Shown piece after piece: positions 32,089-42,492 of a stretch of DNA of 64,000 nucleotides (its first letter is position 1; each line of letters opens with the position of its first letter). Below the pieces are notes generated by a model. The model made no database searches and was not told where the DNA came from. It saw nothing but the letters and a program-made list of their open reading frames with translations. Source of the stretch: Magnaporthiopsis rhizophila (lineage: Eukaryota; Ascomycota; Sordariomycetes; Magnaporthales; Magnaporthaceae). Both the position numbers and the translations under genes were made by a program. The stretch lies in NCBI GenBank assembly GCA_003049465.1, contig PYSS01000057.1, positions 1 to 64,000 of the forward strand. The letters are read 5' to 3'.

Positions 32089-33863
32089 GGCTCTGTCTGG
32101 GCTGGGAGGCGTTCGAAACATATAAGGGGTGCAAAGGGAAAGTATCAGGTGCCTGGAATCCGCCGAGCTGCACGTAGAAAGCTGGCAGCAGGAGATAACA
32201 GCCTGTCTACCCACGACCGAGGGTCTTATACCCGCTTCCCGCGCGTGGGAAAAAACGACATCATCTCGAATAACGCACAAAAGTCCACCTACAGGCGGGG
32301 GAATAAAGGCCCGGCATTCGTGGACGATCGCCCAGCCAGATCGAAGGCAACCCTTGTCCGGCCAGTTCGCACTCGCATCCCCCAGAAAACCTTATCCCCT
32401 CCAGTGCCATTAGATGCTTGTCCGCAAATCACCTCTGATCAGCCAATCATAATCGCCTCTTTCGGCGGCAGGCATCGAACAGCGCTCAAGGTAGGGTGGG
32501 GAAAAAGGAGTTGGTTGGCAGCCTGGCAGAGAAGTGGCAGAAACGAGGCGCTAGCTGCGGTAAGCAAATGGTCGACTTACAGAGCATACCGCCACCGAAA
32601 CCCGACCCAGTCCGTATTCGTTTAGGCGCGGCTCGCATTCGCTTACAGGGGGGGGGGGGGGGGNGGGGGGGTCGATCCTATGTACGGTGCAGGTGCAGTA
32701 GCCAGCCTTGGCTAGCCGCTAGCCGTTAGCCGCTAAACGGCGGTCCAATCGCGGACAGATCACCCTGGGGAAAACGATGGAGAGAAAGGAAAGAGCACAC
32801 ACACTCAATACACGCACGCACGCAGCCACCGGTGTCAGAATCCTCCGGGCAGTCGTCCATAACCTGTGCTTAAGAAAAAGGAAGAAAAAGAAGAAGAAGA
32901 AGAGTCCCAAACGGGAAAAGACCGGGGCTTTAGAAACCGCTCCGCTGACTCGATTCGCGTCGAATTGGCAGTCCACGGAGGCCATTCAAGGTGCCGCGAT
33001 AACCCCCCAGGCTGGGTTTTCCCGGGAACACGTATACGCCCGCATATTTGTCTGCGCTGTTGGTATTGGCGTTCCTGAGCTGCAGAATCTGTGACACCCG
33101 AGTTTACGGTTCTTGATTACGGCATCCTGGATTAATTAGCTGGCGCCGAATGTTGACGTTAATCAGTTTAACGGGGCGTTGTAAGGGAGTAATCAGACGG
33201 GATGGCGAGTAATTATTGCCTGTACAGGTGGCTTCTTGTGGGGTCGCTTTTGTCGTTACGAGACCGCTATGCTGGGTTTCCCAAACGTTGGCTGAACAAA
33301 GCGTGGAAATCCAATGCTTGGTGTTGGAGGAGGGGATGATGCCCAAAAACGAACCCCTCCACGCACAATTCGGGGCAGCCTCTGTGGGCCTACGAAGGGG
33401 CTCCTTAGCTCCTCGCAGTCAAAAACCCAGGAGTTCCCGAAGCGAGGCGACGCGAGGCGAGCAGGGATGGGGTCGGCTTGTTGGGTAATATTAACCAACA
33501 CAACCACCCGTCGTCGCCCCAGCATGCCCCATCTGGTGGTCCCATCTCTCCACGGACTCCCCGTCGACCCCTCGGTTTTCCCCGTCCAATCCCCGCGAAA
33601 TGATGCGTGATGGGACGAGTCATGCACGACAGCGATGCAACTCCAGCCACGCGACATGCAATTTAAAAAGGGGGGACAGGCCGTTTTTTACGCTTCTCTC
33701 GGCGGGCGTCCGATGTTGCTTGCCCGTCCTGCATCCTGCGTAGGCAACCTGACTGGACCGTCGTGGCCACGCCCGGGCTCTCCCTTGAGCTTATCCAGTC
33801 TGCCGGAACGTTCGACGACATCTGCCCCTGACCCACACTCGCGCAGCATCTCGAGCCGCAAAA
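32089..33863. other. 1.8-kb divergent intergenic region
   Basis: It lies between DUF2306 (-) and the quinate permease (+) and holds both promoters. Contents include a G tract with one N at 32648-32671, short CTAGCCG/TTAGCCG repeats near 32712-32740, and an AAG-rich purine run at 32875-32910. No supported gene. Confidence 0.55.
32648..32671. repeat. Poly(G) tract with one N
   Basis: A run of 23 G with an N at 32664; like the poly(A) tract at 19311, it probably marks an unresolved homopolymer in the assembly. Confidence 0.9.
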
Positions 33864-36078
33864 ATGGGTGGCTTCAAAGCGGTCGAGGATCGCCCCACGC
33901 CCAAGGAGGTGTACAACTGGCGGCTCTATATCGAGTCGTCCATCATCGCCGTCGGGTCCTTCCTGTAGGCCGCATCCCGCTTCCGGCCTCCTTGGGCCAC
34001 GTCGACCAACGTGGAAGCCCACAGCTGACAGCCCCGAACAGGTTTGGATACGACTCTGCCTTTGTGGGCACGACCATCGCGCGCGCGAGCTTCAAGACCG
34101 ACTTTGGCGTCACCGGCGCTAACAGCAACAACATCTCGAGCAACATCACCTCGGCGTTCCAGGCTGGGGCATTGGGTGGCGCCCTCGCGTCTTTTATGAG
34201 TGGGTTTCTCCTAGCCACATCAGGGCACAGGCAGGCACGGCGCCCTGTCGCGACGATGGCATCGCACTAACCAGAGCCTTCCATGTCAGTCACCGAGTAT
34301 GCGGGACGGAAATGGGCCCTGAACAGCAGCTGCGTCATCTTCCTCGTCGGCGCCATCTTGATGACGGTAGCCACGCACCAGCTTGACTACATCTGTAAGC
34401 ATCAGCTGCCCTTCGAGATCCCATGGCATAGTCCGACTAACACCTGAACAAAAGATGCCGGCCGTGCCCTGACCGGGTTCGGCTGCGGCATCATCACCGC
34501 CACGGTGCCGAGCTACATCGCCGAGCTGTCCATTCCCTCCATCCGCGGCATCCTGACTGGCCTGTTCGAGATCACTTACCAGGTCGGGTCTCTGGTCGGG
34601 TTCTGGATCAACTATGGCATCAACAACACCATGGACCCCAAGTCCTCGAGCTCGTGGCGCGTGCCCATGGCCGTCCAGATCCCTCCCGCCGCCCTGCTCC
34701 TGGTCGGCGCCTTTGTGCTGCACGAGAGCCCGCTCTGGCTGCTGCGCAAGGGCAAGGACGAGCAGACGTACAAGGCCCTCGAGACGTTGCGCAAGCTGCC
34801 AATTGACCACCAGTGTACGTCCTTGTGTGCTCGCGTGCCCCCTGACAGAAGGGTAGACTGACTGACTGGTGCCCACAGACCTTCAAGAGGAGCTTCAGAT
34901 GATGCGCGCAAGGCTTGCGGACGAGGCGGCAGTTGCGAGCAGGTACGGAACCGGCACTGTCGCCTTTATGCGCGGCGCGATGCACGAGTTCGCGCAAAAG
35001 GGAATGTACAACCGCATCATTCTCACCTTCTGCGCCTTTGCGCTCCAGAACATGTCGGGTGCCGCTGGTATGATTGATCCATGGTCGCCCCTACCCCATG
35101 CCGTGCCTGAGTGTTGCCGGTCTTGGAACTCTTGCTGACTGATAGCTGCGTCAAGCCATCAACTACTACTCTCCGACCCTGTTCGGCTCGCTTGGCATTA
35201 CCGATGTCGCACTCTACACTGGCATCTACGGCCTGGTGAAGGGTAAGCACCTGGTCCCCTCGCGCTCGAAGTCGCACCACCGCTCCGAGCTCCGCTAACA
35301 AACGCGATCCACCAGCCGTCGCGTCCATCATCTTCTACATATTCCTGATCGATATTTGGGGACGAAGGCAACCTACCATCATCTCGTCGCTTGCATGCTC
35401 GCTGTGTCTCTGGTTCGTCGGCGCCTACGTCTACGTGGGCAACCCGGCGGCCACCATCGCCGCGGGGGGCACCCTGTCCGAGTCCACCGCCGCTGGTGGT
35501 AAGGCCGCTACTGCCATGATCATGATCTACTCGGTCTTGTAAGCTCTGATGCCTAGTTGGTCGGATTGCTTTTCCCACTGTCAATGCGCGGCCCCTTGCT
35601 GATATGCTCGTATAGCTGGTCCTTCGGCCTCAACGGCATCCCCTGGATCGTGTCGGCCGAGATCTTCCCTGGGGCCCTGCGCAACATCACCGGCACGTTC
35701 GCCGCCCTGTGTCAATGGGCCACCCAGTTCGCCATCAGCAAGGCCCTGCCGTACATCTTCAGCTCGCTTGGCTTTGGCGTCTGGTTCTTCTTTGCCTGCT
35801 GGATGCTTCTTGCTACCGTCTGGGCCTTTTTCCTTCTACCCGAGACCAAGGGCCTCACTCTCGACCAGATTGACGGCATTTTGTACGTTTTCCCTGGACT
35901 TGCTTGCGATATGGAGATGCCGACGCTGCGTGTCATACTAACAATTTGTCTTGTATCCAGTGGCTACATCGGCGACCGACGCAGCGGCCCGGTCGAGAAC
36001 GCGCCGGCCAAGAAGTCGCTTGACGAGGAGCAGCTGCAGACCAAGACCCAGGCTTCCGAGCACTCCGAGAGGACGTGA
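33864..36078 (+). CDS. Quinate-permease-like MFS sugar transporter
   Basis: Nine exons: join(33864..33964,34042..34199,34290..34394,34455..34814,34879..35067,35156..35242,35316..35538,35616..35882,35961..36078), 535 aa. Every junction restores frame and all donors begin GT. The N-terminus EDRPTPKEVYNWRLY and the GYDSAFVGTT block are hallmarks of fungal quinate permeases (QA-Y/QutD). Sugar-porter motifs present are EYAGRKWA, RALTGFGCG, PSYIAE, ESPLWLLRKGKDEQ, DIWGRRQ and PETKGL. The length matches the family (about 535 aa). The expected role is proton-coupled uptake of quinate across the plasma membrane; related hexose carriers are the alternative. No other quinate-pathway gene is in the window, so it is outside a qa cluster here. 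With eight introns it is the most interrupted gene in the window. Confidence 0.9.
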
Positions 36079-36551
36079 AGACATCCAGAGCTGTCCGTCG
36101 TATTGTCGTGTCCAATTCGTGCTTTGAGGGAACCAGTCTGTCGGGGCTTCCATGGTGGTTGTATAGCCTAGTGTATCGTGCAATAATTATCAATGAGCGG
36201 GGTGCACGAACAACCCCATGGACTTCACCTCCATTGGGCTTTCCAACCGTGTTCTGATCCCGACCAAGCTCTCCTGGTCATCGGCTTCGCTGCCCGAATG
36301 GAGGGGTCGTAATCGACGCCGACCCTCAGCCGTGATTGGGCGCCCACGGTTAGATTCGGGCCAGCTCACGAGTCTAGTGGAGGGGCTCCTGGTTTGGGAG
36401 GAAGGTAAGGCTGGGAGTAGTAGCTGAATAGAACAAAAGAAGAAAAAAATTCGTCGCAAATTCGCTCCCCAAGGGCAACCCCGTTGCTCTGGCACGCGGC
36501 TGGGGAAGCGACCTCAGCCGAGCGGCGAAGCGATCCCATGTCAAAATAACC
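36079..36551. other. Spacer upstream of the HET gene
   Basis: 473 bp with no gene; the terminator of the permease and promoter of the HET gene must be here. Confidence 0.55.
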
Positions 36552-38729
36552 ATGCGCCTCATTAACACGCGCACCCTCCGTATCCACGAGTTTGTAGGGA
36601 CACGGGTTCCGCCGTACGCGATCCTGTCGCACACATGGGGTCGCGGCGAGATCAGGTTCCAGGACTGGTGCCAGCCTGACAGACGGCACCGCGAGGGCCT
36701 GGATGGGTACGCCAAGATCGCGGCGACATGCGCCCGGGCGCGCGAGCGGGGGCTGGACTTTGCCTGGGTCGACACGTGCTGCATCGACAAGACAAGCAGC
36801 GCCGAGTTGAGCGAGGTGATCAATTCCATGTTTGCCTGGTACCGCAACGCCGCGGCCTGCTTTGGCTACCTCGAGGACTTCATCGGCGTGCCCCGCGTCC
36901 AGGCCGTTGCGGAGACAGACGGCGTCGCGACGGCAGGGCTCGTCGGCTTCGCGCGCAGTCGATGGTTTACGCGCGGCTGGACGTTGCAGGAGCTGCTCGC
37001 GCCGCACGACGTTGAGTTCTTCAACCGAGACTGGGCGCCTATTGGACGCAAGCTCGAGCTGGCCGAGGAGCTCGAGGGCATCACCGGCATCGGCAAAAAG
37101 GTGCTCGAGGGAGACGAGCCGCTGCGCCGCATCAGCATTGGCCGACGCATGAGCTGGGCTGCCAACCGGCGGACCAGCAGGCCCGAGGACCGCGCGTACA
37201 GCCTCCTAGGCATCTTCGGTGTTAACATGCCTCTGATCTATGGAGAAGGGGCGCGGATGGCATTTCGGAGGCTGCAAGAGCAGATACTGGCGCGGTCGGA
37301 TGATCATACCATTTTTGCGTGGCGCGCCTCGGCGACGGACGAGCAGCACGAGGCTTTGGATGCCCATCAGGACGGCGCCACCGCTGCCGCGGCCATGGCC
37401 ACCCCCACCTCACCGACCGCAAACAAGCACGTGTCCGGGTTCCTTGCCACGGGGCCGCACCAGTTCCGCAACTTCCTGGACCGGTCTGACATGGGCCTCG
37501 TGGGCAGCGCGCGCGAGGGCGACCCGCTCGACAACATCGTGCGGGTGTGGGACAACACGGCGCCGCAGGAGCCCATCACGCTGACCAACAAGGGCATCCG
37601 CATCACGGGGCGCGTCGTGGTGCTGGCGCCGGGCTCGAGGCGTCGCGAGCTGCTGGTGCTGGTGCTCAACTGCTCGCCGGGATGGAACCCGCTACTAATG
37701 ACGGGCATCTTCATCCGGCACGAGCGCGGCGACCGCTACGCGCGCCTGCGGCCCGACGAGCTGGTCGAGATCGAAGTCCGCGGCGACGGCGACTATGGCA
37801 CACCGCCCTGGTTCCAGACTCTGACGCTGCACGGCCTCGCTTCGGCCGAGGATGTGCGTAGCCACCGCTACGTGCGGCCCTGGACATCGACCGCCGAGAT
37901 CAGCCTCGAGATGCAGCAGGAGAGCCACCTGAGCGCGCTAGGACTGAACGACCTCAAGGATGTGGAGGAGGAGGAGGAGAACGAGGAGGAGGGCGACCAC
38001 GACGGGCCGGCGGAGGCTGCGGTTGCGGCTGCGAGGCCAGCAACGGCGACGACGTCGGCCGAGGTCGCCGTCGTCGAGCGATACAGCAACGCCTTCTACA
38101 TGGAGGAGGACTGCTTCCACCCGCACGTCCTCACCGGAGGCGGGTCGCCGTTTGGCGGCTACGCGCTGCAGACGATCCTGACGGGCACGTCCCGGGGCCG
38201 CTACCGCCTGTTCCGCTTCGATCCCACGGAGCGTCATGATCTGGTAATCAAGAACCACGACGGCTTCCGCGCCGTGCTCGCCTTCACGTCGTGGGGCGAT
38301 CCTTCTCACGTTCTCCTCGTCGTGCTCGCCACCAAAGAGGTGCCAGGAAAAGAAGAGGGCGACGCACCGAGGCAGGGCCTGTGGTTCAACGTCGTCAAGA
38401 GCACGCGCCGCGACCAGTGGACCGAGGTCGGGCTCGCCGCCGGCACTTACCCCGCCACGGCGCTGGACCCGGAGAGCCTGCTCCGCGACGCAGTCCCCGT
38501 CGACCCGGACAAGCCGTACCACTCGGTCACCACAAGGGTGTCGGAGGACCTGCTTGTCACGGTACGCGTGTGGACCAATGCCACGTTTATCGGCCTGCCC
38601 ATGCAGCACATCGAGGTCATAGGGCCGTGGCCGGCAGAGGGGGCCTGGCTCCGGCGCTGTTTCAGCCTCATAGGGGTTGTGGGAGCCTTTGTGGCGTCGC
38701 CAGTCCTGCTCTACGTCATGCTTGGCTGA
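36552..38729 (+). CDS. HET-domain (heterokaryon incompatibility) protein with C-terminal membrane helix
   Basis: A single-exon 725-aa frame. The HET domain occupies about residues 1-250, with its three conserved blocks: YAILSHTWG (22-30), LDFAWVDTCCIDK (about 68-80) and RGWTLQELLAPHDVEFFN (about 139-156). DRAYSLLGIFGVNMPLIYGE follows, as in HET-E/HET-D-type proteins. The domain triggers cell death on non-self recognition in fungi. No NACHT or WD repeats follow. Instead there is a region of about 450 residues with beta-rich blocks and a Glu-rich insertion (EEEEENEEEGD, about 475-485). A single hydrophobic helix near the C-terminus (SLIGVVGAFVASPVLLYVML) could tether it to a membrane. The C-terminal part is a candidate sensing region, by inference only. 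The next gene downstream, the P-loop ATPase, is co-oriented. Confidence 0.87.
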   Translation: MRLINTRTLRIHEFVGTRVPPYAILSHTWGRGEIRFQDWCQPDRRHREGLDGYAKIAATCARARERGLDFAWVDTCCIDKTSSAELSEVINSMFAWYRNAAACFGYLEDFIGVPRVQAVAETDGVATAGLVGFARSRWFTRGWTLQELLAPHDVEFFNRDWAPIGRKLELAEELEGITGIGKKVLEGDEPLRRISIGRRMSWAANRRTSRPEDRAYSLLGIFGVNMPLIYGEGARMAFRRLQEQILARSDDHTIFAWRASATDEQHEALDAHQDGATAAAAMATPTSPTANKHVSGFLATGPHQFRNFLDRSDMGLVGSAREGDPLDNIVRVWDNTAPQEPITLTNKGIRITGRVVVLAPGSRRRELLVLVLNCSPGWNPLLMTGIFIRHERGDRYARLRPDELVEIEVRGDGDYGTPPWFQTLTLHGLASAEDVRSHRYVRPWTSTAEISLEMQQESHLSALGLNDLKDVEEEEENEEEGDHDGPAEAAVAAARPATATTSAEVAVVERYSNAFYMEEDCFHPHVLTGGGSPFGGYALQTILTGTSRGRYRLFRFDPTERHDLVIKNHDGFRAVLAFTSWGDPSHVLLVVLATKEVPGKEEGDAPRQGLWFNVVKSTRRDQWTEVGLAAGTYPATALDPESLLRDAVPVDPDKPYHSVTTRVSEDLLVTVRVWTNATFIGLPMQHIEVIGPWPAEGAWLRRCFSLIGVVGAFVASPVLLYVMLG

Positions 38730-39393
38730 CGACGGGCCGCTCCTTCCTTGTTCAGATTCTTCTCACATCCGCCACACGGAGGTGCCCGAGGTCCCCCAAG
38801 GAGGGATCGCTACAGGGCTAATTGGAGTGGCTGTTGCATGGATGCCCGACGCTACCCGGGGGCTACAGGGAATGAGTGGGCTAACCAAGGGCCCCGCACG
38901 AACCACAGGGAGGCCTATATAACCGGGCCTGATCCCTGTGGGAAGCCTGAATGATATCAGCGTCATAGAGGATTCTTCCCAAGCCTCGCGGCACATACAG
39001 CATCTCTGCTTGCTTACCCACAACTGGTATGCTGCAGCATGCCCAACCACCTCCGAGAATCCGATGTTGCCCGTACGTTGCGGGTCCCGGCAGCTGCCAG
39101 AAGGAAATTGGCAAGACAACTCGCGTCGCCTGGGGTGAAAAGCGGGAAAGAAAATTTTTTCCGTTTGCTCTTCTCTGGAACCTTCTTCGTAACACAACCT
39201 ACACGAACAAAGCAAAGGACTTCACCTGCACATTGTCCGACTCTTCCGGACACCAGCTTTGTCTCCAACCTTCCAGCGCAGAGACCGACTAGTGGAATGC
39301 GCGTGCTCAGTGAGGTCTACGCTCCCTGCTTCTACAATTGTTTTCCGTTCGTTTCCCTGCTCTGCCACGGCGGGAATCCGCGACTACGACACA
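38730..39393. other. Spacer between HET and ATPase genes
   Basis: 664 bp with no supported gene. A CTATATAAC TATA-like sequence lies at 38913-38921. An upstream in-frame extension of the ATPase to 39259 lacks an ATG and was not used. Confidence 0.5.
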
Positions 39394-41313
39394 ATGGGCC
39401 CCAAGACCAATAAAGCCCAGGCCGGACGCCCTATTCCCCAGCGCTTCGCATCGAAGGCGGCATCTCGACCACCGCCGCCTCACTCGGACTCTAGCTCGTC
39501 TGAAGACAATACACGGAACAACAAGTCCTCATCTGACGAAGACAGCGAAGAGAGCGAGATGGATTCCTCAAGTGCGCAGACAGACAATCTGACGGAGCAG
39601 CTGAAGCTCTTGACCTTCACTGCGGACAACAATGAGCTCACCGAACTGCAGGCAACTCCCCTTTTCACTGCCAAGGTTCAGAAGCAGGCCGGTGCCATGG
39701 CGGGCCGCAAGGCCTTCACCCAGTACGGCCTGCTTGCGGCAGACGCCAGCATGGATGTCCGAAAGGCGCGTAGCCCAGGAGACGCGCACGACTCGAGGCT
39801 CTTCTACAACATCGCCGCCCCGTCGAGCATCTTTGTCTGTGGAAGTCAGGGCTCTGGCAAGAGCCACACACTGTCCTGTCTCCTCGAGAACTGTCTGCTG
39901 TCTTCCACAGCCAATGTCCTGCCTCGACCCCTGACCGGCATCGTTTTTCACTATGACACTTTCGTCACGGACGCAGGAGGCAAGCCCTGCGAAGCGGCCT
40001 ATCTGGCTTCCAACTCGGCGGTCAAAGTGCGCGTGTTGTGTGCGCCCACCAACTTCAATACCATGAAGGCAAGCGGTCCTATGCTAGTGGACTGCCCTGT
40101 TGCGATAGCTATGGAGATCTGACACACTCCCCTATAAACAGAAGGTCTATGCCGCGATCCCCGGCGTTACCGTCCGTCCGCTGCGCCTGGACGAGAAGGA
40201 CCTCAACACGAAGCGTATGATGGGACTCATGGGAGTCGACGACGGCAATACCATCCCTCTTTACCTGCACGTGGTCCAGCGCATCCTCCGCGACCTGAGA
40301 CTGGACCAGCAGGCGCTCGCGGCCGCCGACGGCCGCCGCTCGGTGCCGTTCCAGTACCGAAAGTTCAAGGAGATGATGGAGCGCGAGGAGCTCACCCCGG
40401 CCCAGGCGGCGCCTCTCAAGCAGCGCCTCGACACGCTCGAGAGCTTCATGGTTAAGAAGCAGGCGTATTCGCACAACTTCCTGACCACGGAGAGGGGAAG
40501 CGTCCGCAAGGTTACCCCTGACGACTTGGGAACAGACTGGACGCCGCAGGTGCGCAGGAATTCTTTCCATTCTTTCCGCCTCGGACCCCCACCGGGCAAT
40601 CACTCCCTCCGCAACCGACTCCCACTAACACCATCATCAACAATCCTTACCGACAGGCGAGCCAACTCACGATTGTCGACCTGTCGTGCCCCTGTGTCAA
40701 GGCGGACACAGCGTGCTCGCTCTTCAACATCTGCCTGAGCCTGTTCCTCGAGCAGGACTCTTCGCGGATCGGCCGCGTCGTCGCCCTGGACGAGGCGCAC
40801 AAGTACATGGGCGGCGCCAACGGCGCCCCGGCCGAGTCGACCGACGCTCGCGCCCTGACGGAATCGCTGCTGTCCACCATCCGCCTGCAGCGCCACCAGG
40901 GCTGTCGCGTCATCATCGCGACCCAGGAGCCATCCGTGTCTCCTGCGCTGCTGGACCTATGCTCGGTCACAATCGTGCACCGCTTCACCTCGCCCGCGTG
41001 GCTCAAGGTCCTGCAGGGCCACCTCGCGGCCGCCAGCGCGGCGTCTGCGGTGCTGGCGAAGGAAGAAGACGATGCATCGGAGGAGGAGGATGAGGACGGC
41101 AACGTCAACGGCTTGGCGGAGCTGTTCTCGCAGATTGTGAGGCTGCGCGTCGGCGAGGCGCTGCTGTTCGCGCCCAGCGCGGCCGTCGACGTGTACGACG
41201 CCGGCGCCGACGAGGACGGCCGCGTCTTCCGCCGTCTGGGCAGCGGCGTGCGCAAGGTGCGCGTCCGGAACCGGGTCACGGCTGACGGCGGCCGCAGCAT
41301 CACAGCCTCGTGA
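39394..41313 (+). CDS. P-loop ATPase, HerA/FtsK-like
   Basis: The model is join(39394..40068,40142..40549,40657..41313), 579 aa. The N-terminal 60 residues are disordered and Ser/Asp/Glu-rich. Walker A is CGSQGSGKSHT (149-159) and Walker B is VVALDEAHKYM (Asp406, Glu407). A sensor-like IATQEP follows, then SVTIVHRF, matching the order in HerA/FtsK-type motor ATPases (DUF87-like) rather than AAA+ proteins. A helical insert (about 250-330) lies between the two halves. The C-terminus has an acidic coil (EEDDASEEEDEDG) and a beta-rich end. The first intron appears to be GC-AG: AAG|GCAAGC at 40069, CAG at 40139-40141, phase 0, 73 nt. The second is 107 nt with a GTGCGC donor. No transmembrane helix is visible. 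The cellular role is unknown to me; DNA translocation is what the fold does in prokaryotes. Confidence 0.78.
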
Positions 41314-42492
41314 AGCCGGTAATTCGCTGCGCGCATTTGGTCTTTATAAAGCTGATGGCCAGGGACATTATTTGGGCTGTGCACTATGGCAAGCCGCATG
41401 GATGGGCCGTCTGGCCGGGACATTGTGGCTTTGTGGAATTGCGCACAGCAGACCTTGTGAGATTGATGGTGAGGGGAATCGTTTGGGTTTGGCTTTAGTG
41501 GATGGATTGTAATGGAATTTTTCGGCTGGATTTGTATGGATAAGACCGGCGTGTAGCATTGCCGGTAGAATTTGATGTAACGATTATTTGTTGTTTTTGT
41601 ACGTTTTGTGACTCATGCTGGTGTTGGTGACGCCCGCAGACTTCGGAGTGAGATTTTTATGAGTGACGATTCTTTTGAGACGCGACGCTTGGCGAACGGA
41701 ATAACGACTATCTCCTCATGTATCTCTAATGCCTGTATGCGATTATATCTACGTTGGGCAAGCTTTCGGTCCCACTTTACTGTAATATCCCTTGCGTGGC
41801 ACGGTCCACGGTCTTGATTATATAGTCCTTGGTCGCCTGGCCCCTGCGTCGGCTTTCCGATTTTAAGAATCAAGATGTCAGAAGGTTCCATTGCTGGTGT
41901 TGGGTGAATAACTAGTGGTTTTGGTAAACAAAACGCCATCAGCCAAGATGTTTTTGCCCACCCAATACGGTTCGAAGTGAAAAGTCTTTCAATGGCTTGG
42001 CCTTTTTGGTTTTTCCCTCGTGGTGTGTTAACACATAACACGCAAAATGAAACAAGTATAGTGAGGGAGAGGGCCCCTCAATTTGTAAACCCTTTGAGTT
42101 GAACTTTTTCTCGCTTTGTATCAAGGAGCTGGCGGCATTGCCCAGTTGCTTTGAGTTTCTATAGAATGGTCCGAATCCATCACACCCCTGGCAGAGTCAT
42201 GCCGAGATCCACTCTAGCCATAAAGGCCACGCGCCACATAGGTTTTCTACGCGCCACCAATTACACAACCTCACCTGGATCTTTAAGGGTGTGACGATTG
42301 ATTGCATCCATGCATCCATGCACGTCACCCCCGGGACTGTTTGTCGATTAGCGGCCGCACACATCCAATCATCCCGGCGGTCATTGGGCACTCCGCACCC
42401 AGGTCTCGCCGAGTCACCGCCCTGGCGGGGTTGCCTGCCCCGCGAAAAGCTGCAATCTCCTCCCATTGTCCAACACAGTCACCAGGAGGACC
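41314..42492. other. Spacer between ATPase and DUF1308 genes
   Basis: About 1.2 kb, AT-richer than its neighbours, with no supported gene. A 142-aa minus-strand frame (41613-42041) has no recognisable features. Confidence 0.5.

Noticed and set aside
31360..32625. 421-aa plus-strand frame over the DUF2306 gene
   Set aside because: Antisense shadow of a membrane-protein gene that has a consistent two-exon model.
41613..42041. 142-aa minus-strand frame between ATPase and DUF1308 genes
   Set aside because: No recognisable domain and no conserved pattern; AT-richer spacer sequence.
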